From: Nakaseomyces glabratus
Lineage: Eukaryota; Ascomycota; Saccharomycetes; Saccharomycetales; Saccharomycetaceae
Direction of reading: 5' to 3'
DNA length: 64,000 bases
NCBI RefSeq assembly: GCF_010111755.1
Contig: NC_088960.1
Coordinates: 868,001 to 932,000 of the forward strand
Below, piece by piece: positions 1 to 9,773 of the stretch. The notes below the pieces were generated by a model. The model saw only the letters and a program-made list of their open reading frames with translations. It searched no databases and had not been told where the DNA came from. Position 1 is the stretch's first letter. Each line of letters begins with the position of its first letter. The translations under genes were made by a program, and so were the position numbers.

Positions 1-303
1 AATACTGCGAGAGGGCCAGTTGTAGATGAAAAGGCTTTGATTGCGGCTTTGAAATCGGGTAAAGTTAGAGGTGCCGGATTAGATGTGTTCGAGGATGAAC
101 CACATATACCAAAGGAATTGTTGGAATTGCCTCAAGTTCTTACAACTCCCCACATGGGTACACACTCAGTTCAAACCAGATGGAGAATGGAGAAACTTGT
201 CCTAGATAATGCCATATCTGCTTTGAAGACTGGAAAAGTTATCACACCAGTCCCTGAAATTCAAAATGACAATTGGATTGAGGAGATTCAACCCGTCATC
301 TAA
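1..303 (+). CDS. GOR1: D-2-hydroxyacid dehydrogenase, C-terminal part (glyoxylate reductase Gor1-like), 5' end outside window
   Basis: The frame is open from base 1 and ends at the TAA at 301-303, so only the last 100 residues are present. They carry the end of the NAD-binding domain of D-isomer 2-hydroxyacid dehydrogenases: the ARGPVVD strand, the GAGLDVFEDEP motif with the conserved acidic residue, and TPHMGTHS, whose His is the expected catalytic acid/base. The family reduces glyoxylate or hydroxypyruvate with NAD(P)H. The gene converges on BOR1, as GOR1 does in S. cerevisiae, which supports Gor1 over other paralogs of the family. Substrate is inferred from synteny; the family call is firm. 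Confidence 0.85.
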   Translation, partial: NTARGPVVDEKALIAALKSGKVRGAGLDVFEDEPHIPKELLELPQVLTTPHMGTHSVQTRWRMEKLVLDNAISALKTGKVITPVPEIQNDNWIEEIQPVI

Positions 304-480
304 TATTATATTTTGTAAATATGTAATTGTCTATAAGTGCGTATACAAGAACTATTAGTTTCAATGATCATGCATGCTTATGATTAAAATATTATTCTGA
401 GCATTATAAATCTATTCATATTCTTTTAAAATTAATGCAAAATATGTGCCAAAACATAAAATTAAGTGTCCTAAATATTT

Positions 481-2274
481 TTATATACTAGAAACATGTT
501 CAACATCAGTTTCAACTTCATCTTTATTAGAGAAAAAATTAGCGTTTCTGATATTCTTCATTAGTAAGTTTTTAATTGTGAACTCCTGTGCAACATTGGA
601 GTCAAGAATGTCTAGTTCTTCCTTTGTGAACATATATGGGAATAAGAGACAGGCAACCACAGTCAATAGCAGAATTATGGGGAATCCGATAGCAGCAATA
701 GTGTCTGTTATGGCAAATTCGCCTGCAAAACCAATTAAACTGAATGTTAAGAATAATATTAACTTCTTTTTAGGCACATTTTGGAGCAGTTTGCTTTTGT
801 CCTTCTTTCTCTCCTCCGTGAAAAGCCAAATCAATCTATGAATGATTTGATTACCGGTAAGCCCCTGTATACCCATAGTAATAAATAGACCAGATAACAC
901 TGCTTGCGGGATCTGTCCCAGACAAACTAGCAGACCTCTTGACATTGTGACTAGCATCAGACCGCCCTGTGCTGTGTTTGTAAATCTCTGTTCCACACAG
1001 CGTATAACTTTTTCATCTTTATCGTGGACCAATAAGGTTTCTGTATGTAAAGGCGCCTGAGGGATTAAACCATTAGGAGCTGGAATACCTAATACGCCAC
1101 TAACACCGGTAGTTAGACCTAGTAAGGCAAAATCGTAATGGAACGAGGAAGGTTTCTTTAGTTTGTACTCCTCCTTTTGGGCCATCAATGAGGAAACACT
1201 ATGATCGAAATAAAACAGCAAAGTTAGAATGATACCAAAGGGTAGAGCGATGAAAACATCACGAACAGGGATAGATTCGTATGCCAGCCAAGTCGATCTA
1301 TCACGATAAGTTCCTGATGTTGGGTGGTATGCTTTGGTGATTGGCAGCTTTTGAAAATCCACGTTGTTTAAGTAACCACCGAAATGGATAAAACTAGACC
1401 AGAACAACACCGAGAGTGCATTTGAGTAATCTGAGATAATTGTTCTTAATTTTGGGGTTAGCAAAGGTGTCATCTTGATCAGCTTGAAGAAAGTACCGAA
1501 AACTGTCATGGCCATTGCCACTATGACGTTGGCAAACCCTGCTGCTGGGTCATCGTTTCCATTTTTATCCTTGAATTGATGTGTTAATATCTGTACACCT
1601 TTCTGCAAATAGACGATGTTGATGAAAAGACCAAATATGTCGCATGGGAAAGTTGTAACGTATTGTAACAAGCAGACGGCGTTGCCAAAAGCTAATATGA
1701 GGTCAAATATCATCGACCATATGTAAACCCAGAACATGAAACCAAAGTAGTTTGTGTTTAGCGGTTTGATAATGTCATACACGGTGTAGTTGAAAATGGA
1801 AATCGGTCCAGTCACACCGACAATACATAAAGGCTGGCCCGACAGTGCACCGAACACTATACCACCCATGGCACTAGCCAGCAACACTTCATTCACACCA
1901 TATGCATTATCTGTACGATCGAACATATCCTGTGCGAAGGCGATAGCTGGAAGTAAGTTGTTGAAATAGGTTTCTACCACTGAGGGGATCACTCTGTAAT
2001 CCCAAGAATCGGTCCAGTCCTGCCAGTACCAAGGTAGTCTATCCTTGAGGTCGAGCCATATACCGATACCAGGTTTTGGAAACCTTCGTTTTGATTTGTG
2101 TGAGTCTTCGTCGGAATCTAGTGCTGATTTCTCACCATCAATGTCAGATGGCGTAGAGGACAGATCGTAAGGTCCGTCCGCAGGCTGTCGTAGCGATGAT
2201 TCCATCGAGTTTATACTAGTCGCTTGTAAATTTGCTGGTTGTTTAACCATATTCGAATGTCGCTTAATTATCAT
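481..2274 (-). CDS. BOR1: Boron/anion efflux transporter of the SLC4 family
   Basis: A 597-residue polytopic membrane protein, close to the usual size of yeast Bor1. After a hydrophilic acidic N-terminus of about 85 residues comes a long membrane domain with the SLC4 hallmarks: a conserved FGALSGQPLCIVGVTGP segment, a GVLGIPAPNGLIPQAPLHT segment, and many hydrophobic helices to about residue 555. Yeast Bor1 exports borate and related anions at the plasma membrane and also affects vacuolar protein sorting. The ATG at 2274 is used; a second in-frame ATG at 2250 would remove eight residues. Transcription diverges from the long spacer before MET2. The family assignment is strong and the gene name rests on similarity plus order. 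Confidence 0.93.
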   Translation of the reverse strand: MIIKRHSNMVKQPANLQATSINSMESSLRQPADGPYDLSSTPSDIDGEKSALDSDEDSHKSKRRFPKPGIGIWLDLKDRLPWYWQDWTDSWDYRVIPSVVETYFNNLLPAIAFAQDMFDRTDNAYGVNEVLLASAMGGIVFGALSGQPLCIVGVTGPISIFNYTVYDIIKPLNTNYFGFMFWVYIWSMIFDLILAFGNAVCLLQYVTTFPCDIFGLFINIVYLQKGVQILTHQFKDKNGNDDPAAGFANVIVAMAMTVFGTFFKLIKMTPLLTPKLRTIISDYSNALSVLFWSSFIHFGGYLNNVDFQKLPITKAYHPTSGTYRDRSTWLAYESIPVRDVFIALPFGIILTLLFYFDHSVSSLMAQKEEYKLKKPSSFHYDFALLGLTTGVSGVLGIPAPNGLIPQAPLHTETLLVHDKDEKVIRCVEQRFTNTAQGGLMLVTMSRGLLVCLGQIPQAVLSGLFITMGIQGLTGNQIIHRLIWLFTEERKKDKSKLLQNVPKKKLILFLTFSLIGFAGEFAITDTIAAIGFPIILLLTVVACLLFPYMFTKEELDILDSNVAQEFTIKNLLMKNIRNANFFSNKDEVETDVEHVSSI

Positions 2275-3300
2275 ACTTTTTGAAAGTGTCTAAATATTGG
2301 GAATGAAATATTTTGAGAAGTGTATACTTAAATAATAAGGTACCAACAAAAAGAAACTTGTACCAAGGAAACTTTTCTTATCCTGCAATCCTGTAGCAAT
2401 AGAAATCCAACGAATTCCTATAAGGACTCAAGAAAGTATTAATCTGGGGTAAGAGGTATGTTATTAACAAATTAGAACCGCAGGAAGGGCTTTATCTTTT
2501 TTCTTTTTGTCAATTCCTGACACTATTGCATCCTTGTACTATTAAAACAATCTACAAACGATGGCGATGTTGTTGGATATCTATTACTGTTGAGTGATGC
2601 CGGTATTAGTTTCTTAATTTTTTTTTTTCAGGAATCGAATTAATGATTTCATTGAATCAGAATCATGTATGACGTTATACTGTAATGGCATTTATGAGCC
2701 CGATTCGGCACCACACGCACACAGACTACTGCGTGGAATTTCGGAACATCTTAATGTGCTTCGCGAGTTCTGTGCCGAAAGTCCAGGGTTAGAAAGCAGT
2801 AGCGAACTTGACCAGTGGTACGCATGTATCTTAACAATCTGTGGCCATTCCACGGGGATCTCTGAGTGAGATCAGAAAATATATACAAATCTAAAAATCC
2901 GGAAAAACTTTCAAAAGCCCTGCGTGTTTGTAGTCCCGGAGGATGGTTTGAGCGGTGTTATCTAACAATATAACTAATATAATATAAAAATTACGGGGGG
3001 GACCCTTAAATCGAGTAATGGCAGCGTATGGGGAAGGGGGCTATGAATATTGGCTTAAGTCTAATGTCATGCATGTAGTCCCGATAGCATTTCTGTGCGA
3101 TGCAATGATGCATGGTGTATACAACAAGGGAGTGCACACACGCACATGCAACACAACGGCTTGTATATTGCCCAGGTTCATGTGAAAGTCAAAGTTAATT
3201 GAAAGTTTATGTTTAATAGATAATTAAATGTATGCAAGCTTTTGAAAAATGTATCCTATGTCCTTTTTATATATTACAGCTGTACTGTACGGGGTATAAG
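2275..3300. other. BOR1-MET2 spacer with an isolated 66-codon ORF
   Basis: This 1-kb spacer holds the BOR1 promoter and the MET2 terminator. Within it, an ATG-started ORF of 66 codons on the plus strand (2669-2869) is noticeably richer in G+C than its flanks. I do not recognise the peptide. A poly(T)-CAG sequence at about 2620-2632 and a GTATGT at 2455 resemble splice sites, but no TACTAAC-type branch point lies between them. A run of seven G lies near 2995. No RNA gene is identified. Confidence 0.4.
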
Positions 3301-4800
3301 CTACCAGTTTGTTACTTCTTCGGCTTCGCCGAACACGGAACCAGCATGTTCGTCTTGACCTATTTCACCGGTCCATTGACGTGGTGGGGCAGTCATGATA
3401 TCCTTCACGTTCTTGTTCAAGAATTCTAGAATCAACTGGTTGATCAATTTGAACTCCAGTAGGAATGCGTCGTGGCCCTCGGGGGATTCTATCTTTTCGA
3501 GACGTGAGTTTGGCAAATACTCGGCCAAGAACTCTTGCTCCGAGTAAGTAAATAGTCCATCTGATTTAATACCAATGATCAAACTTGGGATGTCGATACT
3601 CTCTAGGACTCTTTCTATGTCCTCGTCGTATTCTGGCCTGTCTCTGGCAAGATCGTGTGTATCTAGCTTTCTAGTGATAGCAATGTAGCAGTTGGCATCG
3701 AACCTATTGACGAACTTGGCGCCTTGGTATCTCAAGTAACTCTGGGCAGAGAAATATGTCTGTGCAGGCTTAACCTCCTTCGCTTCACCGGTCACTGAAC
3801 TCACGGAGGTCAACGAAGATGCAGATTTGATAGATTCAGCCGAGGATACGTCTGAAACCACGCTTCCGTTTCTTCCATTTCTGTTGAACTCGATTCTAGG
3901 CTGTGGAGTGCTAGACCTGTAGCCGTCGTTGTGGATGCGTAACGATTGCTCGCTGACAGAGGACGGTATCGTTGCTTCTTGTCCCTCACCTGCAGAGGCT
4001 TTTCTGTTAGATTTCTGTGCCTGTTCTATGGATGGTTTCCTTCTGGAGAACTTGTTTTCAAAACTGTTTCTGGACCTGTAAGTCAGCAGAGCGCTCATAC
4101 GTGCTGCAGAGAGACCAGTTACAGGTGGTTCATCGAATGTGTAGTAACCGTCCATGTACTTAGGGTCAGAATAAATGGACTGTCTTTGAGCTTCTGACCA
4201 CGATATACACCATGCAGAGTGTCTTGCTGAGGTCGCCAATGCCACCAGGTTGTGCACGTATTTTTCTGGACCGTGGCCATATAGCGAGGCCCATTCCAAA
4301 GCCAGCATACCACCCATAGAGCCACCGATCACACATGCGACCGACTTGACACCCAGCGACTCCAGAACAATCTTGTGAGCCCTGACATCGTCCCGTACCG
4401 TACACAAGGGGAACTCTGGGCCGTATGGCCTGCCGGTTTCCTCATTAATAGTCAGCGGCGAGAAGGAGCCGTACGGAGAGCCCATAGAGTTCAAGCACAC
4501 GATGAAAAACCGCGATGGGTCGAACCCAAGGTCATTACCAAGCATGGGTCCCCACCAGTCCGACACATCGGAAGACCCCGTAAGCGCATGACAGATAACC
4601 ATACAGTTATCGCCTCGACTGTTCAAATGACCCCATGTCTTGTACGCAATCGGAAAATTGTTCAACACCACACCAGACTCCAACACCAACTCAGGAACCT
4701 CCACTATCTTCTGCCCCTTCACCAACTTCACAAACGGATTAGTCTTGCTCAGCTCTGCAATATCAACTTCTTTCAACATGTTTGTTGCCCTTCTTCCCAT
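3301..4800 (-). CDS. MET2: Homoserine O-acetyltransferase
   Basis: A 499-residue alpha/beta-hydrolase-fold enzyme that transfers acetyl from acetyl-CoA to L-homoserine, the branch step toward homocysteine, methionine and S-adenosylmethionine. The conserved substrate region reads DWWGPMLGNDLGFDPSRFF, the nucleophile elbow is GGSMGGM, and the C-terminal SPEGHDAFL supplies the catalytic His. A Ser-rich low-complexity insert (about residues 255-345) is typical of yeast Met2, as is the FGEAEEVTNW terminus. The ATG at 4800 gives a length near that of S. cerevisiae Met2 (486); a second ATG lies seven codons in. The upstream region has three Met31/32-type sites, consistent with sulfur-amino-acid control. 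SAM2, the enzyme further along the pathway, lies about 11 kb away. Confidence 0.97.
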   Translation of the reverse strand: MGRRATNMLKEVDIAELSKTNPFVKLVKGQKIVEVPELVLESGVVLNNFPIAYKTWGHLNSRGDNCMVICHALTGSSDVSDWWGPMLGNDLGFDPSRFFIVCLNSMGSPYGSFSPLTINEETGRPYGPEFPLCTVRDDVRAHKIVLESLGVKSVACVIGGSMGGMLALEWASLYGHGPEKYVHNLVALATSARHSAWCISWSEAQRQSIYSDPKYMDGYYTFDEPPVTGLSAARMSALLTYRSRNSFENKFSRRKPSIEQAQKSNRKASAGEGQEATIPSSVSEQSLRIHNDGYRSSTPQPRIEFNRNGRNGSVVSDVSSAESIKSASSLTSVSSVTGEAKEVKPAQTYFSAQSYLRYQGAKFVNRFDANCYIAITRKLDTHDLARDRPEYDEDIERVLESIDIPSLIIGIKSDGLFTYSEQEFLAEYLPNSRLEKIESPEGHDAFLLEFKLINQLILEFLNKNVKDIMTAPPRQWTGEIGQDEHAGSVFGEAEEVTNW

Positions 4801-5027
4801 GTCGAGGGTAGCTTACAATAGAGCTCCCCCCCCCATCCTCTTATATAGGGCATTTCCATGGGCTCGATGCGCTTGTGCTGCTGATAATCCCACCACCACC
4901 GTTTTTTTCTCTGGTTCCCAATCCCCCCCAGAGGCCTGGTCTGGTGGTCCAGTCCGTTCCTCTTATCCAGCGCCGGTACGGGTATTTCACGCTGCCACAG
5001 CGCATATGTGGGGGTGGAACTACGGGT

Positions 5028-5047
5028 ACCTGCGGGAACCTGCGGGA
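5028..5047. repeat. Two tandem copies of ACCTGCGGGA
   Basis: Two perfect 10-bp copies directly abut in the MET2 upstream region. This is the first of three unrelated short tandem arrays within 270 bp. Confidence 0.9.
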
Positions 5048-5092
5048 ATTACTGAGTTCTTGCGGGCCCTGAACATGCCGAGTCCCTCAGCC

Positions 5093-5128
5093 TGTTCTGT
5101 CTGTTCTGCCTGTTCTGCCTGTTCTGCC
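5093..5128. repeat. Four tandem copies of TGTTCTGYC
   Basis: Four 9-bp units lie head to tail. The first has T where the other three have C at position 8. The array lies about 295-330 bp upstream of the MET2 ATG. Confidence 0.9.
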
Positions 5129-5174
5129 TGTGTGAATCATGTGAGATGACTTACCAGTTCAAGGGTAGAGTCAG

Positions 5175-5220
5175 AACTGTGGCTTCTTGGACTTGTCCGA
5201 ATAATCAAGAGCCACAGTTT
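5175..5220. promoter_or_regulatory. Inverted pair of Met31/Met32-type sites upstream of MET2
   Basis: AACTGTGGC occurs at 5175-5183 on the plus strand, and its complement GCCACAGTT at 5211-5219. The arms extend to AACTGTGGCTTCTTG and CAAGAGCCACAGTT, a near-perfect inverted repeat with one unpaired base. AAACTGTGG is the known binding core of the zinc-finger regulators Met31/Met32, which activate sulfur-amino-acid genes. Binding is inferred. Confidence 0.75.
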
Positions 5221-5254
5221 TTGCACTTTAAATGGACCAAAGCAAAAAGGCTTT

Positions 5255-5290
5255 GTCTCAACGCTTGTCTCAACGCTTGTCTCAACGCTT
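5255..5290. repeat. Three tandem copies of GTCTCAACGCTT
   Basis: Three perfect 12-bp copies lie between the Met31/32-type sites upstream of MET2. They are contiguous and identical, so probably recently formed by slippage. Confidence 0.92.
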
Positions 5291-5333
5291 TCACGCCTTT
5301 TTTCCTCTGCATTACGCTGCTGGAAAAGATGGT

Positions 5334-5342
5334 GCCACAGTT
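5334..5342 (-). promoter_or_regulatory. Third Met31/Met32-type site upstream of MET2
   Basis: GCCACAGTT is the complement of AACTGTGGC and repeats the core found in the inverted pair about 120 bp closer to the gene. Confidence 0.65.
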
Positions 5343-5882
5343 CTGGTGGATCGGTTCCCACGGCCCTGTGAGAACAAAGGCGTGGGCGTGGGGGAGGGGG
5401 GGAGCTGACTTCTCCCTGACTTCTCTTCTCTTCTTGTCTCTTCTCTCTTCTCTCTAGTGCATCCACCAGTCCCCGGTTTTGGTATTTTGTACGTATATGC
5501 ACGATATATCGTTGGAGGGTATATAGCTATGCACGCACTAAGTCATATTTTCAGTCACATGTAGGTGAGCGACAAAGTGCTAGCGTTTACTATGGATATG
5601 GGCTCTACAAGACGTGCTGAGAAACGGGCAATAAGGCTTGATGCTAGAAAAAAGTATACATATGTAATGTTACAGATTCCCACAGGTAGTGGTAGTTCGA
5701 ATATGCAATACGGATCTTGGCAACCTTGTAAGATCAATGATATAGCACAAAATATAACAAGTAGAAAAAGAAAAGAAAACAGTATAATAGTCGTGACTTT
5801 CTATGCAGATTCAGTATGAGAAAGGGAAAGATAAAAAAAAAAGAGGGACTTGGAATGTTAAACTTAGAATACGTCTTTAGAG

Positions 5883-8800
5883 TTACTGGTTGGAGTATGG
5901 ATTCGTAGCTGTGTTGGATGGTGGCATGAACTGCGAAAAACCGCCTTTCACCTTGGCTCTCTGCTTGCCACCTGGAGCTTGACCCTGGCCCCATTGGGGC
6001 ATGGGTCCACGGCCCATGGCGCTCTGAACACCCGTTGGCATGCCGCCATTAGGCATAGGATACTGTGGGCTGCCGAACCCTGGTCTCTGATTGTACCCAT
6101 ACCCACCCATTTGGTTTGGTGGGGCATTGTTGTAGCCATACGGAGGCATGGGCATGTTCTGTGGGTGGCCACCCATGGGTCTTTGCATAGGCATGTTCTG
6201 TGGATAAGGTGGCTGCTGAGGTGGGTAGCCTTGTCCAGGCATGTTTGGAGACCCAGGCGACATACGCATCTGGTTGGTACCAGGGCCAGGTGGGGGGCGC
6301 ATGTTGTGCTGTTGCGGATTCATAGGACTTTGCTGACCAATTACTGGTGAGGAAGAATTTCCTCTCACGTTAGGTGAACCACTGTTGAATTGTTCTCTCG
6401 CAGGTGGTCTGTACATTTGCTGTGGATTGGGACCATTTGCATATCCCATCTTGTTATTAGGGCTAACATAACTGCCACTTGGTGCGCCTGTCCTTACGCC
6501 TTGTGGCGGCGGTGTATGCATATTTGGTCTGGTATTGGCATATCCTGGCTTAACAGGTGCACTATTCCCAAGATCATTACTTGGTCTTTGCACGCTTTGT
6601 GATGGGTATCCTGCTTGTTTGTTAGGTACGATATTCTTTGGTTTATCATAAGGATTGACGGGTAGATTTGTATTTTCCATCGCATTGAGATGATTATTTG
6701 AAGTCTTTTCCTGTTTGGTTGGGGTATCGCCTCCCTCAGCAGGGTATGGTAGTGGATTGTTTCCAATCTTTGGACTAACTAGTTCACCTTTGAATTTTGA
6801 ACTGTAAGGATTGTTGAAATCGCCATATGCATCATTGTGACCTATCGACATCGCTTCATCCTGGACCAAGTAATCAGGATCAAAAAGATTAGATTCGTCT
6901 GGGCCATCCTGAATTGGTAGTGTACCGCTAGACCCGAAATTTCCTTTCATTACTTTCTGCGGATGTTCAAATCCAAACTCGTTTATACTCCTTGCCATTT
7001 CACTAATTTCATCAGAGCTAGCATCATTTTCACCTCTCTGCCTTGGATTGGCATCATTGAAACGACGATCTAACTTATTGTAGTTCCTGCCTTGGACTTC
7101 ATTGCCTGTCATGTGTTCGAGCTCATCGTCAGAATATTTCTCAATTAGTGAGGCTAAGTCAGAAGCAACGGACAGTTTTTTGGAATCATCTTGCTTGACA
7201 GTTAGATGGTCCTTGCCATATGCGTTGAAGTTCGAATCGACAATATTTAAATCTCTTGGTTTGCCACTCTTGTTCGTGTCTCTAGCATTATTAATATGCT
7301 GTGCTGGTACAGAAGGTTGGAAGTTTCTCTGGTTTTGATTATTTGGAAGAGGTGGAATTGTGGGTACATAGTTCGCAGGCTTTGCTTGTGATGATGCTTT
7401 TTCTGAAACGATGCGACGTTGGTTAGAGCCTTTTGATGGTGAGCCCCTACTCCTGTCTTTGGAATTTGTTAAGCTTTCAGATGAATTTGAAGCAGAGCCC
7501 GGTTTACCAGACATTAATGGCTGTGATACTGATCTAGGTGAAGCAATTGACTTACTAGTGTCAAATAGATCGTTTGATCCAAGCAAAGGTGACCCTAAGA
7601 AAGTAGAAGCTTCTACAATTGATCCACAACCGGAAGAACCTTCATTTAACTTTCTTTGTAATACCCCTCTTATTTGGTTCCACCACTCTCTATTATCCCA
7701 ACCTATGGAGCTCATTGAACTAGACAGTTGAATCAGATCTGAAACTTCTAAGTAATAAATATGCGGTAGAACAGGTAATGCAAAAATAAGGGAGTCTTGG
7801 TCCCGCTTATCCGCTTTAAGCTTTTTAGGTCTACCATATAATTTAAATGCATTGAATGCTGGTAATAAAAACCTAATGACAGTATCATAGCCTGGAACAG
7901 CATTATGCTTCTCAGGCATTATAAATACCGTAGTATCTTGCGGATCCTCCTTTTTATTGAAGCTTATTTTTCCTTCTAATTTAATGATCGTAGAATCATC
8001 TATCAGTTGTACTGCTGAAGGATAAATAGCATATAAAAACTCTGCAGAGATAACTTTCGCCATAGAGTTTGACTTCTTTATTTTCTTATCACTCTCATAG
8101 AAATTTATTTCTCCAAGTGAGTTTTTCTTTGTAGGTTGAGAAATAACGGCATAACATCTTTTCCAGGGCATACCTGCGCCAAATCTGACGCTAACCCAAT
8201 CTTCATAATCATACTTCACATCAGCTAGCAGCACCTTTATATCGCTAAGTTTCGCACCTCTACTGGAAAGAAACGCACCTGTATAAGCCATTTGTAATGA
8301 AGCACACTCGTAAAGAGATAATCTTAGCGCAGCATGCCATTCATTAAACGAATCCTTATTACTAAATTGTAAGAAATACCTGTTCTTTAACGTTGAAGAT
8401 ACAATAAGAACATTTTCTAGCTTCTTGCCAGATTCCGTGACTGCTCTATCACCAGCACCTAAAGGCTTTATAGTAGAATCTGTAAAGTTTATGTACGTGG
8501 GCTTTGATACAGCTTCTTTTAGTTTAGCAGAGACTTTATTTACATCCAACCTCTCAGCTTGGTTGAGTTCTGCTAATTCTTGAGCGTCCCATAGCGCTAA
8601 TTGCGTACCTATAAGCACCGCGTATACTTCTTTCCATTTACGGCCACCAACAGAACCATCACCTTTTAGATCTTGTAAAAATAATAATACACCTTCATGA
8701 TATCTTCTGTGAGTATGCGCTGTTAATAGCGTTAAAATAGGCACCAGTTCTGGAGAAACGGCTGATTTAGAGGTCAAATTATCTTGGTTGAATGTGCCTG

Positions 8801-8894
8801 ACGTTTTTAAAATTGACTTGCCTATATTGGGACTATTGATTGGCGATTTTGGCAGCCCATCCGGTGACTTTGAACCAGAAAAAATTCTCTTCAT
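5883..8894 (-). CDS. CAF120: Caf120-like PH-domain protein of the CCR4-NOT complex
   Basis: A 1003-residue protein. The N-terminal 230 residues hold a pleckstrin-homology-like domain (from about LLFLQDLKGD through a KNRYFLQFSNKDSFNEWHAAL segment), followed by a second conserved globular part to about residue 430. The rest is low complexity: Ser/Asn-rich, then from about residue 780 a strongly Pro/Gln/Met/Gly-rich tail with repeated NMPM-like pieces. Yeast Caf120 (with its paralog Skg3) associates with the CCR4-NOT mRNA deadenylation and transcription complex. The ATG at 8894 starts a conserved-looking sequence. The position between MET2 and PRM1, all on one strand, matches S. cerevisiae and supports Caf120 over Skg3. 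Confidence 0.9.
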   Translation of the reverse strand: MKRIFSGSKSPDGLPKSPINSPNIGKSILKTSGTFNQDNLTSKSAVSPELVPILTLLTAHTHRRYHEGVLLFLQDLKGDGSVGGRKWKEVYAVLIGTQLALWDAQELAELNQAERLDVNKVSAKLKEAVSKPTYINFTDSTIKPLGAGDRAVTESGKKLENVLIVSSTLKNRYFLQFSNKDSFNEWHAALRLSLYECASLQMAYTGAFLSSRGAKLSDIKVLLADVKYDYEDWVSVRFGAGMPWKRCYAVISQPTKKNSLGEINFYESDKKIKKSNSMAKVISAEFLYAIYPSAVQLIDDSTIIKLEGKISFNKKEDPQDTTVFIMPEKHNAVPGYDTVIRFLLPAFNAFKLYGRPKKLKADKRDQDSLIFALPVLPHIYYLEVSDLIQLSSSMSSIGWDNREWWNQIRGVLQRKLNEGSSGCGSIVEASTFLGSPLLGSNDLFDTSKSIASPRSVSQPLMSGKPGSASNSSESLTNSKDRSRGSPSKGSNQRRIVSEKASSQAKPANYVPTIPPLPNNQNQRNFQPSVPAQHINNARDTNKSGKPRDLNIVDSNFNAYGKDHLTVKQDDSKKLSVASDLASLIEKYSDDELEHMTGNEVQGRNYNKLDRRFNDANPRQRGENDASSDEISEMARSINEFGFEHPQKVMKGNFGSSGTLPIQDGPDESNLFDPDYLVQDEAMSIGHNDAYGDFNNPYSSKFKGELVSPKIGNNPLPYPAEGGDTPTKQEKTSNNHLNAMENTNLPVNPYDKPKNIVPNKQAGYPSQSVQRPSNDLGNSAPVKPGYANTRPNMHTPPPQGVRTGAPSGSYVSPNNKMGYANGPNPQQMYRPPAREQFNSGSPNVRGNSSSPVIGQQSPMNPQQHNMRPPPGPGTNQMRMSPGSPNMPGQGYPPQQPPYPQNMPMQRPMGGHPQNMPMPPYGYNNAPPNQMGGYGYNQRPGFGSPQYPMPNGGMPTGVQSAMGRGPMPQWGQGQAPGGKQRAKVKGGFSQFMPPSNTATNPYSNQ

Positions 8895-9773
8895 TATGTA
8901 TAGTCAATGTCAATTTCAGGATAGTTGTATTAAAAATTTTTCCTCTAGTTATATTTATAGTGTCGTTACTCTTTTGTAATATATTCAAAGTTGTTGTTGT
9001 TATTTTTTAGCCTGTTATTATCGCGATTTCATCGATTTTTGCTATCTTTCTTAGTTGGAATAGAATAGTAGACGTAGAAATCTAAAATATAATGACTGCA
9101 CTGGGGTAAATGCTTTTGGGATATAAATATATATATTGTTCCTTTATTGTATATCGCTAAGATAGATATTAACAAGTCTCTATATTTACTTTGGTTTCTC
9201 CTCTTTAATTATCAACTTTCTTGAGTGCACATCAAAAATAAGTTAAGAAGAAAAATCTTTGCTGGTAAAGAGAGACTTTGACTCCGCAATAAGGTGTCCT
9301 AGTGAGTACACCAAGTATTGCAGAGATAGAAAGCAAGGGCACGAAAATTTATCTTAGCTTTTATCTCAGCTTCCACTGTTATTTCAGAGATTCACATTAC
9401 TGGAATACTTCGGTTCACAGCAAATATTTAGTCCTACATTGATATCTGAGAGAATTAGTGTCAATAAAGGACTTTGTACAACACCAGAAGCAATGAAGGG
9501 CAACTTCTCACCCAGAGGTAAGTGAAGTCAAGTAGCAAGTTTTTCAACATGAAGGAACAACAAGTCGAAGAAAAGATGGACGACGATAAAGGCTTTGTGA
9601 ACATCATCTCATCCCATACCACTCACACGGTTTGAAATTTTAATGCTGGTGAGCTAAGCCAGCATATCGTCATGTCCCAACTGCTTCTTTAGTTTGACTG
9701 TAAATAATTCCGCATCTGTGTTGAGAGCTACTGTGATCTGCAACTTTTATCACTCAAACGAGAGTTCTTTTGT
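8895..9773. other. CAF120 promoter and PRM1 3' region
   Basis: An 879-bp AT-rich spacer. It holds an imperfect hairpin at 9286-9321: GCAATA...GGTGT pairs with ACACC...TATTGC around a 10-base loop. There are only very short ATG-started frames (for example at 9492), and I see no RNA gene. Confidence 0.5.

Larger units (their letters stand above)
4801..5882. other. MET2 promoter and CAF120 3' region
   Basis: A 1.08-kb spacer. Near MET2 it has a run of nine C (about 4828-4836), then three tandem repeat arrays and the Met31/32-type sites. The part next to CAF120 contains pyrimidine-rich stretches (about 5410-5458). CACATG-type E-boxes, possible weak Cbf1 sites, occur at about 5136-5143 and 5554-5559. 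Reading frames seen here are short or lack an ATG, and I regard none as a gene. Confidence 0.6.

Noticed and set aside
2455..2632. GTATGT and poly(T)-CAG resembling a spliceosomal intron before the 66-codon ORF
   Set aside because: No TACTAAC-like branch point at a usable distance from the acceptor, and no upstream coding exon.
5565..5819. 84-codon open frame downstream of CAF120
   Set aside because: Begins with GTG, the first ATG is nine codons in, its composition is unremarkable and it lies in the gene's 3' region.
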